DNA of 64,000 nucleotides from positions 248,001-312,000 of the forward strand of contig KV748251.1 in the NCBI GenBank assembly GCA_001692895.1, given 5' to 3'. The DNA is from Cenococcum geophilum 1.58 (taxonomy: Eukaryota; Ascomycota; Dothideomycetes; Gloniales; Gloniaceae). The notes under the pieces were generated by a model. That model ran no database searches. It saw nothing but the letters and a program-made list of their open reading frames with translations, and had not been told where the DNA came from. Position 1 is the stretch's first letter; each line of letters starts with the position of its first letter. Shown piece after piece: positions 46,832 to 56,799 of the stretch. The position numbers were made by a program, and so were the translations under genes.

Positions 46832-46943
46832 TATAATACTTATTATAAGAATCTTATTTAGTAAGAGTATAATAATATATATAAGCTTTGCAGCGTATAG
46901 GAATTAAATAAGTAACTTTATTATAAATCTATAGAAATTAAGT
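46832..46943. other. Spacer between retroposon copies
   Basis: About 110 bp of AT-rich sequence that continues the pre-insertion site of copy I. No gene. Confidence 0.4.
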
Positions 46944-48545
46944 AATATTTTTTTTTTTTTATATTTTTTTTTATCTAATTGTATTATACTACGTATAATA
47001 CTACGCATGCAGCCTCTAGGCTATAGCGCTATAGTTCTATATATATAAATCCTTTCTAGGCAGCTTAATATATACTAGTAGCTAAGTAGACACTCTAGCC
47101 CGTTTTAAATACTAGGGGGAGCTCCTAGCCTATTAATGTTTTATCCTAATATTTTGCTTACTATGGTCCAGTTTATACCAAAAAAATCGCACTAAGGAAA
47201 TCCTGGCTCTTTTATCTATTTCTGCCGTATTCTACCGTTTCTAGAGTAGAAAAAGCACTCTAAAAGATAGATTTTTGACGTAGTTTTATATATAAGAAAT
47301 AAGAGAAACTATATAGCTTACTAGCTTAAAAGTAGCTACCAATTACCCCTATATAACTGTTTTATTCTATACCCTATTCCTCCTCCTTGCTAAAGAAATA
47401 GGTAGGGAATTAGTAATTAGTAGGTACTCTCCCTAAAAATAACCTACTAATAGTATTTTATAAGGGCGAACCTCGTTATATAAACCCACTCCTATAGGAA
47501 AATTTTCACAAGGTTGTCTATGTAGGGTATAAACACTAATTCGCCTATATACCTTATATTTAACGTACTAATAGTAATATAGGCCAGTCCCCTTTCCCTA
47601 TCCCCTACTATAGCTACCCTAGCAGTGCATCGTCTGCGGTACGCCTACGGTACGCCTATAGTATGCCTACGGTCCTCTATAGTCTAATTGCCTATAGCGT
47701 AACAGCCGTAGACCGGTTATAGTAGAGGTTGTCTATAGTATAACGGCTGTAGACTAATTATAGGAAGTTGTCTACTCTATAGCAGACTAATTATAGAGGT
47801 TGTCTACCCTATAGCAGACAGTTATAGAGGAGGTTATCTACCCTACGGCAGACTGGTTATAAAAGAGGTTGTCTACCCTACGGTAGACTAGTTGTAAAAG
47901 AGGTCGTCTACCCTACGGCAAACTGGTTATAGAAGAGGTCGTTTACCCTATGGTAGACTAGTTATAGAAGAGGTTATCTACCCTACAGTAGACTAGTTAT
48001 AGAAGAGGTTGTCTACCCTACGGCAGACTGGTTATAGAAGAGGTCGTCTACCCTACGGCAGACTGGTTATAGAAGAGGTTGTCTACCCTATAGTAGACTG
48101 GTTATAGAAGAGGTCGTCTACCCTATAGCAGACTAGTTGTAGAAGAGGTCGTTTACCCTACGGCAGATAGTTATAGAAGAGGTTATCTGCCCTACGGTAG
48201 ACTAGTTATAAAAGAGGTTATCTACCCTGCGGCAGACTAGTTATAAAAGAGGTCGTCTGCCCTACGGTAGACTAGTTATAAAAGAGGTTGTCTACCTTAT
48301 GGTAGATAGTTATAGAGGAGGTTATCTGCCCTACGGTAGACTAGTTATAGAGGAGGTTATCTACTCTATAGCAGACTAGTTATAGAGGAGGTCGTCTACT
48401 CTATAGCAAACTAGTTATAGTGGAATTGTTAGTTATAGTAGCTAGCGTTATAGTAATATATCTTTAGGGGGTATATAACCGGCGGCGCCCTTATAACAAC
48501 GAATAAAGGAGTAAAGGGGAGGCGACGGACGGAGGAGTAAAGGGG
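46944..48545 (-). mobile_element. Minisatellite-bearing poly(A) retroposon, copy II (RIP-damaged)
   Basis: It has the same order as copy I on the minus strand: a short minisatellite 2 (48505-48545), an expanded minisatellite 1 (47690-48430), a unique part (46970-47690) and an A-rich tail seen as T runs at 46948-46972. CpA is largely converted to TpA. No clear target duplication was found for this copy. Confidence 0.62.
47690..48430. repeat. Minisatellite 1 of copy II, about 20 units of 35 bp
   Basis: Units read GTCTACCCTACGGCAGACTG and continue GTTATAGAAGAGGTC; the 35-bp period is seen between 48011 and 48046. The units derive from the copy I unit by RIP-type changes and a 3-bp contraction, and are about twice as many. 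Confidence 0.85.
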
Positions 48546-48546
48546 T

Positions 48547-49882
48547 AGGTAGTTATATAGTAGAGTTCTATATACCTACTTATCTAGGCCTCTACCCTAG
48601 TTTTCTAGTAACAGTCCTAAACCTCTAGGCCCTTAGGCCTAGGGGGGCTTTCTATAAACAGTTAGCTTTACTACTACCTAATATAGGGATTCTCACTAGT
48701 TCTTTTAAATATCTTATAACGGGATTAGCCTAAGTACCAGTCCGCCCCCTAGCGGTCTATATAAGAGTTTCCTCCTAGAGTTAATATACTTTCGCACGGC
48801 TTAGAAGCCTTCTATAGCCTCTAGTTTTACGCCTTCTTTATTATTTCCGCCAGTATAGGCATAAGCTGCTATTTACAAGGGTCGTAACTCCTGTCTTATA
48901 TGCCTACTGGCGTAATCTTATAAGGGCGTTATAGCTGCATCCTATAATATAGAAAGCCTTAAATATACCTTTTACGGTTAAGGCCTAGCTAAAACCTTTC
49001 CGTCTAAGTAATTCCTATTTACTCTATAAGTATATCTTACCGGCATACCGTTCTAGTGATTAAACGGTTCTGTCTATTAATATACTAATACGCGTATACG
49101 TTTTCTTAAGTTACGTAATAGTCTTTCTAGCTAGGACGTAATCCTACCTACCTACTAGGTGCACTAGGGGTCAGAGCCTAATTAAGGGGTAAGGCCCCTA
49201 GAGCTAGCAGTAGCAGGTAGTTATATAGTAGAGTTCTACATACCTACTTATCTAGGCCTCTATCCCAGTTTTTTTAGTAATAGTTCTAAACCTCTAGGCC
49301 CTTAGGCCTAGGGGGGCTTTCTATAAGTAGTTGGCTTTACTACCACCTAATATAGGGATTCTTACCAGTTCTTTTGGATATCTTATAATAAGATTAGCCT
49401 AAGTACCAGTCCGCCCCCTAGCAGTCTATATAAGAGTTTCCTCTTAAAGTTAGTATACTTTCGCACGGCTTAGGAGCCTTCTATAGCCTCTAGTTTTACG
49501 CCTTCTTTATTATTTCCGTTGGTATAGGTATAAGCTGCCATTTACAGGGGTTATAACTCCTATCTTATATACCTACTAGCGTAATCCTATAAGGACGTTA
49601 TAGCTATATCCTATAATATAGAAAGCCTTAGGTACACCTTCTACGGTTAAGGCCTAGCTAAAACCTTTCCGCCTAAGTAACTTCTGTTTACTCTATAAGC
49701 ACGTCTTACTAATATACCATTCTAGCGATTAAACGGTTCCGTCTATTAATATACTAACACGCGCATCTATTCTCTTAAGCTACGTAGTAGTCTCTCTAGC
49801 TAGGACGTAATCCTATCTACCTACTAGGTGCACTAGGGGTTAGAGCCTAGTTAAGGGGTAAGGCCCCTAAAGCTAGTAGTGG
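48547..49882. repeat. 668-bp tandem direct duplication
   Basis: Units at 48547-49214 and 49215-49882 both start AGGTAGTTATATAGTAGAG and end near CCCCTA-A/G-AGCTAG. They differ mostly by RIP-type changes. Each carries on the minus strand a frame that is open except for Gln-type stops; for example GGNNKEGVKLEAIEGF reads near 48850. The unit is therefore a relic of a coding sequence, of unknown family. Confidence 0.75.
48600..49190 (-). pseudogene. RIP-masked coding remnant in the 668-bp unit
   Basis: The minus strand reads for about 190 codons with TAA/TAG only where Gln or Trp would fit. It includes AAITPL, RHIRQELRPL and KYINSRRKLLYRPLGGG. The second unit (about 49270-49860) has the same frame. 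No known domain was recognised; it may be part of an unclassified transposase or host gene. Confidence 0.35.
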
Positions 49883-51554
49883 CTACTACGTACTACGCCC
49901 TATAGGAGGTTCCTGTTTCGCGTTGCCTATAAGAGTCTCCTTATAATAGGCCGACCGTGTCTTATAGAAGGGGGGCCGTAGAGATACTAGATCCCGCACT
50001 AAACGACCTACTTCCCCCCCTCCTACTAACTAAGCTTATGTCCCCCCTTTTTATAAGCTAGCCTATATTTTTAACTATTAAGTCCTCGTCTAATTGGCCT
50101 ATATTTCCTTAAAGCCTCCCCTATATAATACGCGTTAGGTTACGTATACTACGCCTATTAAAACCCTCCTATAAGTCACCTAGTTAAACGCTATAGGGCC
50201 GTCAAAGCTGGCCTATATTTCCGCTACCTAGAGCTTTGCCTATATTTCCACCTCGTTAAGCCGTCTAGTTGCCGTCGCGTCGCTATTACGTCGCTATCGC
50301 GTCTGTCGTCTAGGTCGCGCGCACTACGCCTATTAAGACCCTCTTTTAAGTCACCTAGGTGTTAGATACCAGATAGGCCCTTATAGAGGGGCCTTAACGA
50401 GTTCTCTGGGCAGGGCCTTAATAAGTTCTTCGCGGTAGCCTTGGGGCCTTAATAAGTTTTATATAATTTTATAACGCGTTAACCTTAATAAGTTCTTATA
50501 AGCAGAGGTTTCCTACACCCTCGCCGTATTTCTTTACGGTCTTAGAGCTAGTGCAAGCCTAAGGGTGTCCTATTATATATCTAGGTCGCGTCTATATTAA
50601 CTAGCTAAATAAGGCCAGTTTTAGGCCTAGCTACAAGCCAGGTAGTTATATATTAGGTAGTTTTCATATCCTAGTTTCCCTTAATAGCCCCCCTAGATAG
50701 TAGAGTAGGAGCTCTAGGTAGGGGCAGTAGGACTCCTAGTGTTATTAAGGGCGATGCTTTGTACGCGTCGCAGGCTTAACACTACAGAACCGCGACAACA
50801 GCGCACTACACGCGCTACGACGGCTCCCTACCATCGCCTCTACACTTAGCCATTAAAAGGAACGATTTCCTAATAATGTTTCCACCTGTGGCGACGTAGA
50901 TGTATATAGTAGGGCTTCGCGGGCATTAAGTAATATAAATATATAAAGATAGACCCCTAAACTCCAAAGTCTATAACTTATTTTAACTATATCCGAAATA
51001 TATAAGGGTAGTGCTAACGCTAGTAAAATAGGGTCTAGTAGTCGGTTACAATATAAGTAATACTATATCTTCTTTAGGCCTTAGTAGTAATTATTATCTT
51101 ACTACTTAATATAATTAGTATAAAGTAGAAGGTAAAGATTAAGGAGCTTTTTAAAATAAGGCTAGTTTATATATACGCTAAGGTAATATCTATATATCTT
51201 TTATGGGAAATCCGCAATATAGTATATACCTATATTTTAATATTACTAAAGCTATTAGTTAGTAAAAGGTTTTATAAAACCCTTACTAATCCCACCTTTC
51301 GCGTATACGTTAGCTTAGTAGTAATTAATATAATATATCTTATAGCTAATTAGGGGGGTTTATTCCGGAGTTTATATACTTAGCTATAAAAAGTGCAATC
51401 GTTATTAGGGTAGAGGCCTTAGTTTACTTATACTAAAACGCTTAATAATATAATATTTAAGACTGTTAAAGAGTTAGCGGGCTTTTAAAATAATATTAAT
51501 ATAGTACGGATATTAATTAACTAGCTAGATCTATTAATTATTAAAAAATTATTA
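49883..51554. other. Decayed repeats, no gene recognised
   Basis: Short dispersed motifs recur: GCCTATATTTCC at about 50098, 50212 and 50234, and GGCCTTAATAAGTTCT-like words at 50390-50500. A less damaged patch lies at about 50690-50900. No frame of a known family was found. Confidence 0.4.
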
Positions 51555-52137
51555 TGCCTAAGCCTAATCTACCTAGCCATACAAACCTCCAAAAAGGTAG
51601 TAGTAGTGTCTCGCAACTAGACGGACTGCCGGTTAGAATGCCTTATAAGCTCTCTAACCCATACTATAGGTATAGGTAGCGTATTGTATAATAACTACAC
51701 CCCCTCCTAAGGCGCATATCCTTAGGCGCCTAAACTATAATAAATGGCTAGCCTTTTGCTAAGTGGTCTTGGCTACAGAGCACGTAAGCTGCCCGTAGCA
51801 CCCTAGCTATAATTGTAAGGCGTTCACTAGCACCCTAGCTAGCGTATTAAGCTTAATAAGGTGACCTCTAGCAAGCACGTACAATACCCTACACTCGACT
51901 ACAAAGAGTGTAGTCGCTTAGGCTGTCCTATACTTATAAATATTTAACCCTATACTAGATAAACACTAACCTCTAGGTAGTTACGAGACATATTATTATA
52001 CCTAAGCCCAACCTACCTAGCCATACAAACCTCTAAAAAGGTAGTAGTAGTGTCTTATAACTAGACGGACTGTCGGTTAGAATACCTTATAAGCTCTCTA
52101 GCCTATACCGCAGGTATAGGTAGCGTATCGTATAACA
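51555..52137. mobile_element. Possible TRIM-like element, two 139-bp repeats around 305 bp
   Basis: Direct repeats at 51555-51693 and 51999-52137 begin TGCCTAAGCC (TACC in the second) and end GTATAATA or GTATAACA, that is TG...CA before RIP. Each is 139 bp. The 305-bp centre has no coding frame. The flanks (TATTA and AAAAT) do not match, so insertion as one unit is not proven; a tandem duplication with a spacer is the alternative. Confidence 0.45.
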
Positions 52138-52222
52138 AAAATACGTTAAGTAAGGAAGTAAAAAGTCTTTTAAGAGCTTATACTTTATTATAGACCGCGT
52201 ATATACCGCTATATCTACTAAG

Positions 52223-52646
52223 TGTAACGGAACCTTATAGCAGGTACTATAATAGGCTCGTTATTAGGCTAGGTGTGTAGGTAATATAAGTTAAAGTTAA
52301 CAATGTAATAATAACTAGTAGAGTAGTTGCCTAATAAATTAACTCTAATTATATTCTAAGAATTACTATAAGGAAGGAACTATCTAGGTAGGGATTAAGG
52401 GTCCTTAAATACATAACCGTACTCCTATAAAATCCTTCTTATATATAATATACGTTTACTCTATTTACTCTATCGCGGATTATATAGATCCTATAGATTA
52501 TATAAATTATATTATATAACCTTAGTTACCGTTCCTCGTTATATAGCTTTATTGGCTCTATCCTAGACTATACCTAAATTAACTAACTAGCTTCTTTTGA
52601 CTTTTCCCTAAGTAGTTATAATATTATACTTAAAGCGTCCGTAATA
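52223..52646 (-). repeat. 3' LTR of gypsy fragment C, inverted
   Basis: This 424-bp LTR of the A/B family is in reverse orientation. It begins TGTAACGG (the complement of the CCGTTACA end) and finishes CCGTAATA. It is followed by the reversed purine tract TATTTCCCTCCTCTTTATC. Confidence 0.88.
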
Positions 52647-53467
52647 CTATTTCCCTCCTCTTTATCTTTATCCTTAAAGATTTCTAATATCTCTAAGTTA
52701 TTTATTAAAGGTATAATATCTATCTAATTAATTTAGTTAATACTATTGTTTATTATACCTAAAGCAATTTCTTCCTCTTCGACTATTCGTTGTATTCGCA
52801 CTATTGCTATAATATTATCTCTTAGTGAGATTATACCGTCTTTATATTCTCGTTATTTAAAAGAGGGGTTAATTTATATTATATTAGCGAACCTATCTTC
52901 GCAACAACCGTCCTCTTATTTAAAGTGCACTAAAGCGAATATTTATTCATCCTATAATATTTACTCCGTCTTTAATACTAAATATATATAACCTATTACT
53001 CTTAATAGTCGTCTAGTTCCCTAATTAATTTATCTTAAGGTTTTATATTTAATCTACTGCTACACAGCTAGATAATAAACTGTCTGTTACTCTAGCGGAG
53101 TTATACCATTCTTATAACGCAGAATAGGAGGCTGCTAATGCTTAGTAACGGGCCTTTAAGTCTTATCTTACGGCGTCCGCTCGGTTAATCCGTCTTAAAA
53201 AGGGTTATAAAAAGGTCTATTTTAAGGAGTAGAAACTTATAGAATAGGGTCTATAGGAACTTAGTAATAAAAAAACGGATTCTCTTCTAGCCGAGAAGGA
53301 AATAGATCTAAGTAGCTCGGCAACTGCTCTTCTTAGGTCCCCCTTAGGTGACTTATTTTTTTAGCAATTCTTCTTTATTAATGCTACCTAACCTAATCTT
53401 TTTTAATACTTCTATACCTTTCCTATAGCGTTTTTTTAATTTTCTAGTAGTTTCTAGGTAGTCTTAT
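52647..53467 (-). pseudogene. gypsy fragment C, 3' extension region
   Basis: Reverse copy of the region between chromodomain and LTR of elements A and B. The antisense strand of the element (here +) holds an 81-residue frame with no stop (52746-52991) and further on KKGYKKVYFKE near 53195. Interrupted at 53468 by the copia derivative. Confidence 0.75.
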
Positions 53468-55928
53468 TATCGGGAATGAGGCAAGCGGTCGTCACGTGTC
53501 GACGTAGCCCTAGCGTGGTGAGGAACCTTAAGTTCCTTACCCCTTTCCTTATTCCAATTAAATAAACAAGAAAAACAATCATTATACTATCTACGAACCG
53601 TAGCTACGTGATATCCCCTTATAAGTCCAACACTAATTAGTGGTTAACTTTACAGTTATACCACAAAACAGCTAGGTTTTCACTAAGAAGAGACGAGCTA
53701 TTATACTAGTGCTACTCGTGCTAAAGGAAGCTATCTTTTAAGGTTAGAACTGGTCCTAAACCTTAAATAGAACTCTTCTATAAATCTAAAAATCTAAAGG
53801 CCAGAACTAGTCCTAAGCCTTCCCTAGATTATAGATTCTTACGTCTATTACGCAGAATAACACGCTTTATAAGTTTTCGCAATTTAAGGCTAGAACTAGT
53901 TCTAAGCCCTATAATCGCAAATATATATCTAAACGCGTATTAAACGATAAATGTGTACCAAATAATAAATATATATCACGAACGCGTACTAGACGACAAT
54001 CCCTATACTAATAATATCTCCCTCCCTCCGAAGATATAACTATAGCTATTCTAAATAACTAGAGAGACTCCTTACTACTAGGGGTAGCTATATACGCGAA
54101 ACTTATTAACGAAAATTAGGATAAATTTACCCTTAATATAATAACTTGTACCGTAAAATAAGTTAACGGCTTTCTCCTATACCATATTCTATTTTACTAA
54201 AGTAGATACTACGCCGATTTATAGCTATAGGAATATTTTAGGGAGGATTTTATAGGATAGACTGCTAACACCTAGGCACTTAGTAATATTTATATTATTT
54301 AAGATTTTCGAGACTTCCTTTAGGAGAAAGGAGTATTTGTCCCTATAAATGGGGGTACTATTAGAGATAATATTCAGTAAGTCCTTAACGCAGAAGAAGA
54401 GCACGAATGGACTCTATAAGAGATTAAGCACTAAAAGAGGTTTAACTCTTAAGGGAATCCTAATAGCGGATAGCTATAAGCAACACTATAAACAACCTTA
54501 GGCTATCAAACACCTTAAGTTCCTTAGGCTGCCGTATCTCAACCTATACCTTAAGCTCCGCAACAAGCTCCGCATCAAGCTCCGCAACAAGCTCCGAAGC
54601 AACCTCTATAGCAACCACAACCTCCGCAGCAATCTCTAAAAGAACCTCCGCAGCAACCATAACCTCCGCAGCAATATCCGCAACAACCTCCGTCTTTAGT
54701 TCCGCAGCCATCGCTTCCACCTCCGTCTTTAGTTCCCCAGTATCCACCTCTGTCTTTAGTTCTGTATCCATCGCAGCAGCCTCCGCAGTAATCTCCGTAG
54801 TAACCTCCGCAGTAATCTCCGTAGTAACCTCCGCAGCAATCTCCGTAGTAACCTCCGTAGCAATATCTGCAGCAATCTCCGCAGCAATCTCCGTAACAAC
54901 CTCCGCAATAACCTAGATCTACATTACCACCGCAAAATCAGGAGAAGTTTAGTAGGGAATTGGAATACGGCAGAGGGTACGATTAATATTGGCTATAAAG
55001 CACTAATGGAGGTTCTCGTGGAGACCCTTATAGAGGTTCTTATAGAGGTCCTTGTGGAGGTCCTTATGGAGGCTCTTATAGAGGTCCTTGCAGAGGTCCT
55101 CGTAGAGGTCCTGGTAGAGGTCCTAGTAGAGGTCCTTATAGAGGTCCTTATAGAGGTCCTTATAGAGGCTCTCGTAGAGGTCCTTATAGAGGTCCTTGTA
55201 GAGGTCCTTATAGAGGTCCTTATAGAGGTCCTTATGGAGGTCCTTATGGAGGTCCTTATAGAGGTCCTTATAGAGGTCCTTGTGGAGGTCCTTATGGAGG
55301 TCCTCGCAGAGGTTCTTATAGAGGTCCTCGTAGAGCATTAAGAACTCTTTGGGATTTAATGGATTAGTAACTAAGATAACCCGGTAGATGCGATGACAAA
55401 GGCAATTTAAGAGCATTTCTATTGGTCGACTATTATTCCTATTTGCTCAAGCTAGCCGTATCTAGTTACGCTCCGCTAGCTCCGCAACCCTATTTTAATA
55501 ACATAGTTTCCTAGGGCGTACTACCTGCCAAATTCCTACCATACTCTGCCGACCCTAACTTCTGCTAGCCAATTAGGATTTTCTATCCCTAGGATGGAAA
55601 ATCGCTATTGGCTCGCTTACTACTAGCGCCTTAGCGACTCCCTTTGTATTCTCGTTAAACCTAACGTCCTTCTTTATCTTCTTCTTCTCCTTAGCTTTAT
55701 ATCTTTATATAGTGGCAATCTATAAGTGTATAGAGATGGCAACTATAAAAGAAGAGTTGCTAGTGTCGGGAATAAGGTAAGCGGTCGTCACGTGTCGACG
55801 TGGCCCTAGCGTGGTGAGGAACCTTAAGTTCCTTACCCCTTTCCTTATTCTAATTAAATAAACAAGAAGAACAATTATTATACTATCTACGAACCGTAGC
55901 TACGTAATATCCCCTTGTGAGTCCAACA
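53468..55928 (+). mobile_element. Non-autonomous copia derivative, 2.46 kb
   Basis: Two 165-bp LTRs (53468-53632 and 55764-55928) are flanked by CTTAT on both sides (53463-53467 and 55929-55933). The LTR shares its first half with copia element 1. The bases after the 5' LTR (AATTAGTGGTTAAC), part of gag and the 3' untranslated region (55560-55760, with a TTTCTATCCCTAGGATGGAAA palindrome) are also shared. Integrase, RT and RNase H are absent, so it must rely on a full copia element. Confidence 0.82.
54250..55360 (+). pseudogene. Truncated gag fused to Pro/Gln-rich and RGPY repeats
   Basis: One + frame runs from the gag remnant into a Pro/Gln-rich stretch (54540-54920: QAPQQAP, QQPPQQ and similar). 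It then passes through KFSRELEYGRGYD (about 54950) and into some 27 tetrapeptide repeats of RGPY, GGPY or RGSR type (55008-55335). Stops in the frame are Gln-type. Arg-Gly-rich repeats often bind RNA, which would suit packaging of the element's RNA; that role is inference. Reverse-strand frames over the repeats (54544-54771, 55123-55416) are mirror images and not genes. Confidence 0.6.
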
Positions 55929-56331
55929 CTTATTATAGCCTATTTACTTTACCTCGTACTATATTTTATTATTAACGTCCTTATAACTAACAATCTTTAA
56001 AACTTATTATTTATCTGCCTCTTATCCTCTATACGTGTTTACTTCGTAAACTAATAGCTTAATATTCCCGTATATTAGCTCTAGCGTTATAATATACTAT
56101 ATAGGGTAGATCTTTGTTTTAGCTGGTAGGTTTAACTTAGATATAACTAATAAAATTTTTTACTTAATTTTAAAAGGTCCTAGTCTAACATAGTCTANCT
56201 TTTTACTTAGTTATTAACTCTTAAAATTTTTGTATAGTAGCTACACTTTATCTCCCTCCTTAAGATCTAGTCTCTTAGATCTCTTAGTATTATAGTACTT
56301 TTTTATTCTCTTTTATACTTTTTTTGCTAAT
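55929..56331 (-). pseudogene. gypsy fragment C, chromodomain and integrase end
   Basis: The reversed gypsy sequence continues after the copia derivative through the chromodomain (about 55930-56010) into the integrase C-terminus. It stops at 56331, where element B begins. One base is ambiguous (56198). Confidence 0.82.
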
Positions 56332-56754
56332 TATTACGGACGCTTTAAGTACGATATTACGACTACTTAGAGAAGAGTCAAAAGAAGCTAGTTGGTTAAT
56401 TTAGGCACAGTTTAAGATAGAGCCGGTAAAACTATATAATGAGGAATAGTAACTAAGGTTATATAATATGCTACGTATTAAACGAAAGGAATAAGAGGAA
56501 CTTACGTACCTTATATATAAGACGTATATTACGTATAAGAAGGATTTTATAGGAGTACGGTTATATATTTAAGGATCCTTAGTCCCTACCTAGATAGTTC
56601 CTTCCTTATAGTAATTCTTAGAATATAATTAAAGTTAATCTATTAGGCAACTACTCTACTAGTTATTATTATATTGTTAACTTTACCTTATATTACCTAT
56701 ACACCTAGCCCAATAATAAGCCTATCGTAGTACCTACTATAAGGTTCCCTTATA
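56332..56754 (+). repeat. 5' LTR of gypsy element B
   Basis: This 423-bp LTR starts TATTACGG (from TGTTACGG) and ends CCCTTATA. It is followed by TAATCACTACCTAG, the presumed primer-binding site. Confidence 0.88.
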
Positions 56755-56799
56755 TAATCACTACCTAGTTACGGTATTAAGCATAGAAAGTTAAATAAT

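Noticed and set aside
46113..48430. CRISPR array
   Set aside because: Units are contiguous tandem repeats without unique spacers, in a fungal context.
48547..49882. LTR pair of a retrotransposon
   Set aside because: The two units abut with no internal region and carry a coding-like frame, so tandem duplication fits better.
54544..54771. Minus-strand frame rich in ELKTEV and VAAEV
   Set aside because: It is the antisense of the Pro/Gln-rich frame; the + frame joins both gag and the downstream repeat.
55123..55416. Minus-strand frame of repeated KDLYKDL-type text
   Set aside because: It is the mirror of the RGPY repeat on the + strand, which is in phase with a gag remnant.
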